NCBI GenBank assembly: GCA_964435455.1 | Contig: CAYSYH010000015.1 | Location: forward strand, 1 to 13,552 | Direction: 5' to 3' | Source of the DNA: CAYSYH01 sp964435455 | GTDB taxonomy: Bacteria > Patescibacteriota > WWE3 > 2-01-FULL-39-13 > JAACPI01 | DNA: 13,552 bases | Part shown: positions 6,337 to 12,994 of the stretch, one piece after another | How positions within the stretch are numbered: the stretch's first letter is position 1 | How the letters are laid out: each line of letters starts with the position of its first letter | Made by a program: the position numbers and the translations under genes | Notes under the pieces: model-generated | What the model was told of the DNA's origin: nothing | Databases searched by the model: none | What the model saw: only the letters and a program-made list of their open reading frames with translations

Positions 6337-6369
6337 ATTACTATAATAATATTATTTAATTATAGTAAT
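6337..6369. repeat. Perfect 11-bp inverted repeat in the LysM/tRNA-Gly intergenic region
   Basis: ATTACTATAAT (6337-6347) and ATTATAGTAAT (6359-6369) are perfect reverse complements around an 11-nt AT-only spacer. The centre-to-centre distance is 22 bp, about two helical turns, which fits a dimeric operator as well as a hairpin. It lies in the 262-bp non-coding stretch 6199-6460 between divergent units. That stretch otherwise contains only AT-rich sequence and a possible tRNA promoter; I see no small ORF worth calling. Confidence 0.6.
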
Positions 6370-6418
6370 CCTATGTTAAAATTAGTATGGTAAACAAAAT
6401 AGTAATAAGTACGTAATA

Positions 6419-6447
6419 AGGACAAATGTACCCATGTCATACATTAT
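6419..6447 (+). promoter_or_regulatory. Candidate promoter for tRNA-Gly
   Basis: AGGACA (6419-6424) is followed after 17 nt by CATTAT (6442-6447), ending 13 nt before the mature tRNA. Each box matches four of six consensus bases, so support is modest. A TATATA closer to the tRNA (6453-6458) is an alternative but leaves almost no room for a start site. Confidence 0.3.
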
Positions 6448-6460
6448 GTACTATATAAAC

Positions 6461-6534
6461 GCGGGATTAGTATAATGGTAGTACACTACCTTCCCAAGGT
6501 AGAGGCACGGGTTCAATTCCCGTATCCCGCTCCA
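6461..6534 (+). tRNA. tRNA-Gly (anticodon CCC)
   Basis: Plus-strand cloverleaf of 74 nt. Acceptor GCGGGAT/ATCCCGC, D-stem GTAT/GTAC (one T-G), anticodon stem CTACC/GGTAG with loop TTCCCAA (anticodon CCC, decoding GGG), four-base variable loop AGGC, T-arm ACGGG-TTCAATT-CCCGT, discriminator T, encoded CCA. It converges with the Wzy-like gene with only 10 bp between them and no visible terminator. Confidence 0.97.
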
Positions 6535-6544
6535 AACACAAAAA

Positions 6545-7663
6545 TTAACTTTCTTTTTTAGGTATTAAAGACCAAATATAAGACCAAATAAAAAATATAA
6601 TGAAATAAGGATGAAAAAAGGTATTAAATGCAAGAGATGTCATAACAATTAAAAAGGGTATTAAAAATACAGAAGATTGAGAACTTTTAGCAGTAGTATA
6701 TAAAAAGTAAAGTAACAAAAATAGAAAAAAAATATTTAAAACTCCTCCAGTAAGCAAAAGGTTTAAAATTAAAGAATCGGTGTAAGAGGCTGAATTATTA
6801 GTAGCACCTACTAAAAAATATTTATATATTTTTATATTGTTAAATCCAAAGGGAATTATGGATTTATTAAAAAGCAAAGATCCCTCAATATAAGATTGGA
6901 TACGCAGTATAAACGATGTCTTGTGTCCTTCTACAAATAAAAAACGAGATAAATACAAAGGACTAGATATAATTAACCCAATAAAACCTAAAATAGTTAG
7001 TACTACTAAATAGTTTCTTGTTTTAAAAAGATAGATAATAAAGATTAAAAATAAACTTAAAATACCGATTCTAGAATAAGTTAAGTAAATAGATAAAAAT
7101 GATAAAGATAAAACAAAAAGAGCTCTATTAGAACGACTTTTAAAAAAATACTCTAATAAAAAAAGTGAAGTAGTTAAAATAATAATTGCATATAAATTAG
7201 GATCAAACAAAGGTCCGTACAAACGACCTCTATGAGGATCATAAAAAGGTAAATATAAGTTAGGATACAAGTAAAAAAGAAGTAAATAAAAAATATTTAA
7301 GAAAAAACTAAATATTAGTAATCTTTTTAAAAATTTAAAAGGATACTTAGATATTACATATAAAAAATAGGGGTAACTCCATAAATAAATTAGTAATCTA
7401 ACCAAATAAAAAAAAGAGTTGTATGCAAAGAGAAGTTTAGTATTTAAAATCAAAAATATAGTATTTATTATAAAAAATAAGAGTATTAAAGTATCGGCTC
7501 TTTTTGCTCTAAAATTCCTTAAAAAAAAAGAGTAAATAAATATAAAAAAAACAGTTATATCAAACAAATAAATTTTAGGGAAAAAACCAAACTTTAAATA
7601 AAATAAAATATTTGGTATATGTCCTAATAGTAAAGTTGACAATAAAAAATCAAACAAAATCAT
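6545..7663 (-). CDS. Wzy polymerase / O-antigen-ligase-like membrane protein
   Basis: 372 residues, almost wholly hydrophobic, with about ten membrane segments. This fits the Wzy/WaaL (O-antigen polymerase/ligase) superfamily, which joins lipid-linked glycan units or transfers them to an acceptor outside the membrane. Supporting motifs are GRLYGPLFDPNLYAI (145-160), with the DPN triad seen in many Wzy_C-type proteins, and TYSRIGILSL (195-204), the conserved S-R-x-G loop. A typical polar loop precedes the late segment NLLLTGGVLNIFF. Sequence divergence in this superfamily is large, so polymerase versus ligase cannot be settled, but its place as last gene after a flippase and two glycosyltransferases favours polymerase. 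Its ATG overlaps the upstream stop codon (ATGA), implying translational coupling. It converges with tRNA-Gly. Confidence 0.82.
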   Translation of the reverse strand: MILFDFLLSTLLLGHIPNILFYLKFGFFPKIYLFDITVFFIFIYSFFLRNFRAKRADTLILLFFIINTIFLILNTKLLFAYNSFFYLVRLLIYLWSYPYFLYVISKYPFKFLKRLLIFSFFLNIFYLLLFYLYPNLYLPFYDPHRGRLYGPLFDPNLYAIIILTTSLFLLEYFFKSRSNRALFVLSLSFLSIYLTYSRIGILSLFLIFIIYLFKTRNYLVVLTILGFIGLIISSPLYLSRFLFVEGHKTSFILRIQSYIEGSLLFNKSIIPFGFNNIKIYKYFLVGATNNSASYTDSLILNLLLTGGVLNIFFLFLLLYFLYTTAKSSQSSVFLIPFLIVMTSLAFNTFFHPYFIIFFIWSYIWSLIPKKES

Positions 7664-8358
7664 AATTTTAGTTTTATATACACAAATGGAATAAAAAAAT
7701 AACCTAAAATTTTTTTATTTTTACGTAAAAACCAAATAAGAGATTTATAATAATACCTTTTTCTTTTTTTAAAAGGTGTATTTTTGTATGATTTTACATG
7801 CCTTGCTAAGGGAGTATTAGGATAAACGCTAACTATGTCAAATTTATTTAATTTTAAAGCCAAGTCATCATCCTCAAAATACATAAAATAATTCCAATCA
7901 AAACCCCCTATTATCCTAAATAAGTTTGTAGAAATTAAAAAAGCATAAGAACTAAACCTCTTTTTTTTAGATAACTTAGAAAAAACAGGTAAAGTATATA
8001 GTTTATCAGCAGCACCTAAACTTAAAATACCCTTATTAAAATCTTGATACTTTAAAAACTTTTTGTATTCTTTAACTAATATTCCACTCAGCTTTACATC
8101 GGGATTTAGAATTAGCAAAAAAGCCCCAGTAGCTTTTAAACTTAAATAATTTATAGCAGCACCATAACCTATATTTTTGTTTTTAGAAAATAAATAAAAA
8201 TCTTTTGATTCCTCTAAATCTAAAGAGTTATCAAAAACCAATACTTCGTAAGAGATATATTTTAAAAATTCCGGTAAGGACTTTAACAAATTATATAATT
8301 CTTTTTTTTGTTTATAATTTACTAACAGAACACTAATTTCTGGTTTTTTTATAAGCAT
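7660..8358 (-). CDS. Family-2 glycosyltransferase (rhamnosyltransferase-like, WbbL type)
   Basis: 232 residues, a single GT-A domain that transfers a sugar from a nucleotide donor to a lipid-linked glycan on the cytoplasmic face. Motifs in order: SVLLVNYKQ (9-17), VFDNS (41-45), NIGYGAAIN (62-70), LNPDV (84-88, with the metal-binding Asp), GGFD (151-154) and FEDDDLALKL (161-170, the catalytic-base ED.D region). The DNS / NxGxGxxxN / NPD pattern is typical of the WbbL/rhamnosyl-transferase branch, consistent with an rmlA gene nearby, but the donor sugar is not proven. The C-terminus ends in a hydrophobic, basic stretch that could touch the membrane. Its first 26 bp overlap the upstream glycosyltransferase gene and its stop overlaps the ATG of the Wzy-like gene. 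Confidence 0.9.
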   Translation of the reverse strand: MLIKKPEISVLLVNYKQKKELYNLLKSLPEFLKYISYEVLVFDNSLDLEESKDFYLFSKNKNIGYGAAINYLSLKATGAFLLILNPDVKLSGILVKEYKKFLKYQDFNKGILSLGAADKLYTLPVFSKLSKKKRFSSYAFLISTNLFRIIGGFDWNYFMYFEDDDLALKLNKFDIVSVYPNTPLARHVKSYKNTPFKKRKRYYYKSLIWFLRKNKKILGYFFIPFVYIKLKL

Positions 8359-9208
8359 AAACTATACCCATTACAAAATTTTTATATACACTAAGTTTAA
8401 ACTGTTTTAAAACATATGCAAAATCTCTAAACCTAAAGACTAAATATAAAAAATATTTGTAAACTCCAAAATGTTTAAAAATAAAATATGAATTGTTAAA
8501 TCCAAAGTTAAAGAAAAATTCATCTAAAGGGATATATTGACGCACCCCACCCTTTTGATGTTGCAAATGAAATGCTTTTATATCTTTAAAAACATAAAGT
8601 TTTTTACCTTTTTTGTAAGCTCTATAAGTAATGTCAGTATCTTCACCGTAAAAAGGTAGTAAAAAATTGGTATCATATTTTAAATTTTTTAAGATATTAG
8701 TCTTGGCTAATAAAAAACCCCCAGGTAAAAAGTGAGCTTTAAAAGGGTTATTAGATGAAAGTCTTTTATAATTTAAGGAAGGAACCCCATAAAAAGATAT
8801 TCTCCCGTAAGTAACAAAATGTATTAAATCGGGATTTTTATAAAAATTTTTATTAATCAATAAACCAGATCCTAAATCAAAATTATACTTTTTAATTTTA
8901 GAATAAAATCTTTTTAAAATATCCCTAAACTGTAAATCATCATCTAAGATTAAAACCCATTTAGATTTAATAAGTTGCAACACATTGTTTTTAGATTCAA
9001 GTAAATTGTAAGGATAGTAATTTATTAATTTATAATTATCAGGCAAATATTTAATTAATTTAGAAACATCTAAGTTTTCTTTTGAAGTATTTAGTATATA
9101 TAAACAATCAAAGTAATCTTTCAAAAAATCTTTTTGTAAATATTTTAATGTATCCTTTAAAAGAGATATCCTATTAAGTGTTGGAATTACAATACTTATT
9201 TTTTCCAC
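8333..9208 (-). CDS. Family-2 glycosyltransferase (GTG start)
   Basis: 291 residues, GT-A fold. SIVIPTLNR (5-13) opens the nucleotide-binding region, VLILDDDLQF (85-94) holds the metal-binding DxD, LPGGFLLAK (161-169) is the acceptor loop, and FYGEDTDITYRAYKKG (187-201) is the ED catalytic motif, followed by a conserved His (H214). The donor and linkage cannot be told from sequence. The start codon is GTG (9208-9206), inside the last codons of the flippase gene, giving a 13-bp overlap; no ATG upstream fits. The 3' end overlaps the next glycosyltransferase by 26 bp. Such overlaps without Shine-Dalgarno sites suggest translation by re-initiation within one transcript. Confidence 0.9.
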   Translation of the reverse strand: MEKISIVIPTLNRISLLKDTLKYLQKDFLKDYFDCLYILNTSKENLDVSKLIKYLPDNYKLINYYPYNLLESKNNVLQLIKSKWVLILDDDLQFRDILKRFYSKIKKYNFDLGSGLLINKNFYKNPDLIHFVTYGRISFYGVPSLNYKRLSSNNPFKAHFLPGGFLLAKTNILKNLKYDTNFLLPFYGEDTDITYRAYKKGKKLYVFKDIKAFHLQHQKGGVRQYIPLDEFFFNFGFNNSYFIFKHFGVYKYFLYLVFRFRDFAYVLKQFKLSVYKNFVMGIVYAYKKTRN

Positions 9209-10488
9209 ACGGTTAAATAAGATAATAAAAACTTGGTATATTTGACCTTTAAATATTTGCGCCTAAAAAGCTCTAAAGCTAACAAAACAAACAATTCGGT
9301 AAATAATGTTGTGTAAGCTGCACCTAAATAGTTATATTTTGGGATTATAACTAAATTTAAACAAAAGTTTAACAAAAACGCAAAGAGGTATAAATATAGT
9401 AAAAACTTAGTGCGGTTTTCAACAACATACAACCAAGAAAGGGGAGAACTTAAATAAAACAGAGGAGCTCCTAAAATTAAAATAATAAAAGCATATACAG
9501 CAGGAGCCATAGTCCTACCCCAAATAAGAGGTATAAAAATAGGCGAAAAAATTAATCCAAAAAATGAGACAATAATTGATAAAAACCCTAAAAAATAAAA
9601 GCTCTTACTAAAAAGTAAATTATACGTATTATTCAAGTGGTTATTGTAAGAATTAACTAAAGAAGGAAATACAGAATTCATAAAAAATGTTGGTAAAACC
9701 AAAAGTACTTCAAATAGCTTATAAGCTAAAGAATAATAACCTAAATATATTGTATCTACCATTTTAGAAAGCATTAATCTATCTATTTGCGTCATTAATG
9801 TATTAAACAATAATGCAAAACCCAAAGGTAAGCTCATTAGCATATATTTTTTTAAAAGTTTTAAATTTAAGACTTTAGAACTTTTGCTTATAAATTTTTT
9901 AGTTACAAAAAAACCAAACAAAAGCCTAACAAATTCTGCCACAAGCAAAGGAACAAACAAAATCCATAGTCTATCATAAATAGAGTTATTTAAATTTTTA
10001 CTGAATATAATATATAAAAATAAACTTAAATTAATTAAAGAATAAATAAAGGTAGAATAAAATAGATATTTATATAAATACCTAGATTGATAAATAGAAT
10101 TAAAAGAAGAGCTTAATGAATAAATAAACACCTGCAACATACTAAAAATAATGGCAATATAAATATATCTTGGATATTTAAGAATTTGCAGTATAAAAAA
10201 ACCAATAAATAATAAAAATAATGTAAATAAAAAACGTAAAAATATAAAACTGTAAAAATCCACTTGTGTAATTAAACCCTTTTCGGAAAACTTCTTTGTA
10301 GCAATACTGTTTAAACCAAATTCACTCAAAACAAAGTAAAACCCTATAAAGGCTAAAACTGCAGAATAATCACCCCAAGTCTGTGAGCCTAAAAATCGGG
10401 TAATTAATACCGTAATTGTAACTGTAGATAAAGTTGATACTAATTTTGATAATAGTTGGTATAATGTATTGGTAAAAACAACATTCAT
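9196..10488 (-). CDS. Wzx-type polysaccharide flippase
   Basis: 430 residues with about 12-14 predicted membrane segments, belonging to the MOP/MATE-like polysaccharide-transport family (Wzx/RfbX). These proteins flip undecaprenyl-linked oligosaccharides across the membrane. The N-terminus (NTLYQLLSKLVSTLSTVTITVLITRFLG, then WGDYSAVLAFIGF and SEFGLNSIATKKFS) is characteristic, and MTQIDRLMLSKMVDTIYLGYYSLAYKLFE in the middle is the family's second conserved block. It is the first gene of a four-gene minus-strand operon with the two glycosyltransferases and the Wzy-like gene. It diverges from lepB with only 28 bp between start codons. An extended -10 lies 11-12 nt upstream. Confidence 0.92.
   Translation of the reverse strand: MNVVFTNTLYQLLSKLVSTLSTVTITVLITRFLGSQTWGDYSAVLAFIGFYFVLSEFGLNSIATKKFSEKGLITQVDFYSFIFLRFLFTLFLLFIGFFILQILKYPRYIYIAIIFSMLQVFIYSLSSSFNSIYQSRYLYKYLFYSTFIYSLINLSLFLYIIFSKNLNNSIYDRLWILFVPLLVAEFVRLLFGFFVTKKFISKSSKVLNLKLLKKYMLMSLPLGFALLFNTLMTQIDRLMLSKMVDTIYLGYYSLAYKLFEVLLVLPTFFMNSVFPSLVNSYNNHLNNTYNLLFSKSFYFLGFLSIIVSFFGLIFSPIFIPLIWGRTMAPAVYAFIILILGAPLFYLSSPLSWLYVVENRTKFLLYLYLFAFLLNFCLNLVIIPKYNYLGAAYTTLFTELFVLLALELFRRKYLKVKYTKFLLSYLTVWKK
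10457..10465 (+). promoter_or_regulatory. Candidate extended -10 for lepB, inside the flippase coding region
   Basis: TGG-TATAAT (10457-10465) matches the TGn extended -10 consensus exactly. It would start a transcript near 10472, giving a leader of about 45 nt to the lepB ATG. A TTGATA lies upstream (10434-10439) but 20 nt away, which is long. It overlaps the first codons of the flippase on the other strand. Confidence 0.4.
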
Positions 10489-10499
10489 ATGTTATCAAA

Positions 10500-10508
10500 A
10501 TTGTAACA
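10500..10508 (-). promoter_or_regulatory. Candidate extended -10 for the polysaccharide operon
   Basis: On the minus strand TGT-TACAAT (10508-10500) fits the extended -10 pattern and ends 11 nt before the flippase ATG. The leader would be about five nucleotides. Any -35 would fall inside the lepB coding sequence, where none is clear. Confidence 0.4.
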
Positions 10509-10516
10509 GACTTTAA

Positions 10517-11107
10517 ATGCTAAATAAACTTATAGAAAAAATAGGGAACGCAATATTAGAGGGTATACAAGTAGTTTCGGCCTCATTAGTAATAATTGTA
10601 ATAATACATGTACTAGTAGCCACCCCGCAACAAGTAAAAGGGCAATCTATGTACCCTACACTACACGACAAAGATAGAATAATAACTGAAAAAATATCTT
10701 ATAAAACTAGAGATCCTAAAAGACAGGAGATAATAGTATTTAAATACCCTTTAAACACGGATATTGAATACATTAAAAGGGTAATAGGGCTACCCGGCGA
10801 AAAAATACAATTAAAAAACAGTAAAATATACATATATAATGAAGAACACCCCAAAGGTTTTATTTTAAAAGAACCATACTTACCAAAAAATGTAATTACA
10901 CAAAGCCACGATTTTTTGCAAGAGGGAAAGATTATAGAAATACCTAAGGATAAATATATTGTAATGGGAGACAATAGAGAAAAATCATCCGACTCTAGAA
11001 GATGGGGATTTGTAGATAAAAATTTAATAGTAGGAAGAACAATTTTTAGATATTGGCCACCAAATTCATTTGGAGTATTAAAAACACCAAATCCAAAATA
11101 TAATTAG
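10517..11107 (+). CDS. lepB: Signal peptidase I
   Basis: 196 residues; the serine/lysine protease that removes signal peptides on the outer face of the membrane. One N-terminal membrane anchor (about 16-36) precedes the catalytic domain. Box B is QSMYPTL with the nucleophile Ser44. Box D is YIKRVIGLPGE with the general base Lys87. Box E is VMGDNREKSSDSRRWG near residue 150. The compact size with a single anchor is typical of Gram-positive-type and CPR enzymes rather than the two-anchor E. coli form. The start is supported by the anchor and by the absence of any upstream in-frame start. It diverges from the flippase (28 bp) and converges with rpmA (24 bp, no hairpin, only A-rich sequence). Confidence 0.97.
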   Translation: MLNKLIEKIGNAILEGIQVVSASLVIIVIIHVLVATPQQVKGQSMYPTLHDKDRIITEKISYKTRDPKRQEIIVFKYPLNTDIEYIKRVIGLPGEKIQLKNSKIYIYNEEHPKGFILKEPYLPKNVITQSHDFLQEGKIIEIPKDKYIVMGDNREKSSDSRRWGFVDKNLIVGRTIFRYWPPNSFGVLKTPNPKYN

Positions 11108-11131
11108 CTAAAAAAGAAAAAGGTATAAAAA

Positions 11132-11383
11132 CTATTCGGGTAAAACGTTTACAAAAGTTCTGTCTTTTTTCTTTTCAAAAGAAACAACCCCAGAAATTTT
11201 TGCGAATATTGTAAAATCTCTACCAAGCCCTGTATTTAACCCAGAATGATACTTTGTGCCACGTTGCCTAACAATAATTTGTCCAGCCTTAACATGCTGA
11301 CCACCAAATATTTTTACACCTAAACGCTTACCAGCTACATTTGTTTGTTGTCTTGCTTTTCCACTAGCTACTTTATGTGCCAT
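11132..11383 (-). CDS. rpmA: 50S ribosomal protein L27
   Basis: 83 residues. L27 sits by the peptidyl-transferase centre of the large subunit, its N-terminal arm reaching the P-site tRNA. MAHK opens the protein directly, with no cleavable Firmicutes-style leader. The body GKRLGVKIFGGQHVKAG, IIVRQRGTKYHSG, LGRDFTIFA and VSFEKK is standard. The arm is unusual: VASGKARQQTNVA replaces the common GGS-x-x-NGRDS stretch, a change I associate with CPR L27s. It follows rplU by 22 bp on the same strand (the usual rplU-rpmA order) and converges with lepB. No Shine-Dalgarno precedes it, although it is an internal gene of the pair. Confidence 0.97.
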   Translation of the reverse strand: MAHKVASGKARQQTNVAGKRLGVKIFGGQHVKAGQIIVRQRGTKYHSGLNTGLGRDFTIFAKISGVVSFEKKKDRTFVNVLPE

Positions 11384-11405
11384 AATTTAGATATATTTAA
11401 ATTAT

Positions 11406-11849
11406 TTAACTTTTTTTAACTTTAACCTTTTTAGAAGCTGTTGTTCTTGTTACCGTTTTTTTTGCTTTTTTAGCAGTTTTTACTATATTTTTTTTAGAAG
11501 CTTTTTTAGTAATCGCCTTCTCTTCTTTTATAGACGATTTTTTTAATCCAGAACTTATATTTATTACCCTTAAAAAAGAGAATTTTTGGGAATGTGATTT
11601 GTTTTTCCTATAACGGCTCTTTGACTTATACCTACGCACTTCAGTTTTAATTTTTTTGTCTCCTAATCTTTCAAGAACTACACCTCCCTTATTAACTAAA
11701 GGTTCCCCAATTTCTAAAAAATCATTTTCTTTTAGTAATAAAACATCTACATTATCCGTATCCCTTAACTCTACCACTTTAACCTTTGTACCTTCACGAA
11801 CAAAAAATTGTTTATCTTTTATCCTTATAATGGCATATTTTGTTGACAT
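11406..11849 (-). CDS. rplU: 50S ribosomal protein L21 with a basic C-terminal extension
   Basis: 147 residues against about 103 for a typical L21. The core (1-100) matches the family: KYAIIRIKDKQFFVREG, LLKENDFLEIGEP, and the rRNA-binding RRYKSKSRYRKNKSHSQKFSFLRV (about 72-94) equivalent to the KRRKNYRRKxGHRQ block. Residues 101-147 form a Lys/Ala/Thr-rich tail (KKASKK, TAKKAKKTV, KVKVKKS) of low complexity, probably disordered and RNA-binding. L21 binds 23S rRNA early in large-subunit assembly. It is the first gene of the rplU-rpmA pair. A TATACT box ends 6 nt before the ATG, implying a leaderless message, which is striking for a highly expressed gene. Confidence 0.96.
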   Translation of the reverse strand: MSTKYAIIRIKDKQFFVREGTKVKVVELRDTDNVDVLLLKENDFLEIGEPLVNKGGVVLERLGDKKIKTEVRRYKSKSRYRKNKSHSQKFSFLRVINISSGLKKSSIKEEKAITKKASKKNIVKTAKKAKKTVTRTTASKKVKVKKS

Positions 11850-11855
11850 AACGTT

Positions 11856-11861
11856 AGTATA
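11856..11861 (-). promoter_or_regulatory. Candidate -10 box for rplU-rpmA
   Basis: TATACT (11861-11856, minus strand) leaves 6 nt before the rplU ATG, so the first transcribed base would be at or beside the start codon. A weak TTGTGT -35 candidate lies about 20 nt upstream. Confidence 0.45.
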
Positions 11862-11907
11862 TTAACAAAAAAGGCTTAAAAACACAATAAATTAAATTTG
11901 TATAATT

Positions 11908-11936
11908 TTGCGTTTTAATCTTAAAGAGCTTAAAAT
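11908..11936 (+). promoter_or_regulatory. Candidate promoter for the RodA/FtsW gene
   Basis: TTGCGT (11908-11913), a 17-nt spacer, then TAAAAT (11931-11936), ending 6 nt before the ATG at 11943. This would give a leaderless transcript. An alternative is a perfect TATAAT at 11901-11906, which would give a leader of about 30 nt. Confidence 0.45.
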
Positions 11937-11942
11937 TATTAT

Positions 11943-12989
11943 ATGCTAAAAAAAAGGGATTTATTGTTAGATTTTTTGCTTATATTTACAAGCATTTTAG
12001 GTTTATTTAGCCTATTGGCTGTAAATAAATATTATTTTAAATTACAACTTTATTTTTTAATTATATCTTTAATAGTCTACTTATTTATGTCCTCCTTATC
12101 CGCAATATGGGTTAGAACAATAATAAATAATTTATACATTATAATCTTTATACTATTAATTTATTTATTATTATTTGGAGAAAGTATCAGAGGGTCTGCA
12201 AGCTGGATAACTTTAGGCTTTGTAAACTTTCAGCCTGGTGAATTTTTTAAAGCAATTACAGCTTATTTAGTAGCAAATATATTTACTCAACAAACCAAAA
12301 AAAGAACTAAAGTTATAAAAACCATTTTTCTTTTAGGAATACCTTTAATTTTAGTTTTACTTCAACCAGATTTTGGAACATTTATAATACTTTTTGGAAT
12401 AATTTTTTCTATTTATTTCTTTTCGCAAATGAGTATAAAAAGTTTTATAGTCTCTATAGTGCTATTTATAAGTATTTCTTTAATTGGTTTTTCTTTTTTA
12501 CAACCATACCAAAAAAATAGAATTACCTCTTTTTTAAATCCCGCAAATTCAAGTTTAGAGGCTGGTTATAATGTGAATCAAGCTAAAATAGCTATAGGAT
12601 CTGGAGGTATTTTTGGAAAAGGCTTTAAAAATAATACTCAAGTACAATTGAATTTTTTACCAGAAGCTCATACCGATTTTATATTTGCCGCAGCATCTGA
12701 ATCTTTTGGGTTATTTTTTTCTATCGTTTTAATAATAAGTTTGGGATTAATTATAAAAAAATTAGCAAAATACTCATTTAACTCTAAACTTAATTTAAGT
12801 ACTAGATATTATTCATTTGGTTTACTATTTATAATATTCACACAAACTTTCCTAAATATAGGAATGAATATGGGTTTAGTCCCTGTTACAGGTTTAACCT
12901 TACCATTTATTTCTTATGGAGGTACATCTTTAATAACTTTATTTTTTGCATTAGGTATATTGCAAAAAAAAATTATCAATAAGGATTGA
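11943..12989 (+). CDS. rodA: RodA/FtsW-family peptidoglycan glycosyltransferase (SEDS), RodA-like
   Basis: 348 residues, about ten membrane segments. SEDS proteins polymerise lipid II into glycan strands together with a class B PBP. Visible blocks: RGSASWITLGFVNFQPGEFFK (84-104 region), LLQPDFGTFIILF, NQAKIAIGSGGIFGKGF, then TQVQLNFLPEAHTDFIFA with the catalytic Asp245 of HTDF, and near the end PVTGLTLPFISYGGTSL. The QLNFLPE wording and the short N-terminus resemble RodA more than FtsW, but the C-terminal LPFISYGG is FtsW-like, so the role in elongation versus division stays open. The usual EE of the following AxEExG is ES here. It diverges from rplU by 93 bp and converges with ileS at 5 bp. 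It ends with TGA. Confidence 0.9.
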   Translation: MLKKRDLLLDFLLIFTSILGLFSLLAVNKYYFKLQLYFLIISLIVYLFMSSLSAIWVRTIINNLYIIIFILLIYLLLFGESIRGSASWITLGFVNFQPGEFFKAITAYLVANIFTQQTKKRTKVIKTIFLLGIPLILVLLQPDFGTFIILFGIIFSIYFFSQMSIKSFIVSIVLFISISLIGFSFLQPYQKNRITSFLNPANSSLEAGYNVNQAKIAIGSGGIFGKGFKNNTQVQLNFLPEAHTDFIFAAASESFGLFFSIVLIISLGLIIKKLAKYSFNSKLNLSTRYYSFGLLFIIFTQTFLNIGMNMGLVPVTGLTLPFISYGGTSLITLFFALGILQKKIINKD

Positions 12990-12994
12990 TTGGT

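Noticed and set aside
5061..6534. An integrated mobile element between the tRNA genes
   Set aside because: No integrase, no direct repeat of a tRNA 3' end, and the contents are a LysM protein plus one orphan.
10699..10974. Minus-strand open frame inside lepB
   Set aside because: Antisense to the conserved catalytic region of signal peptidase; no independent support.
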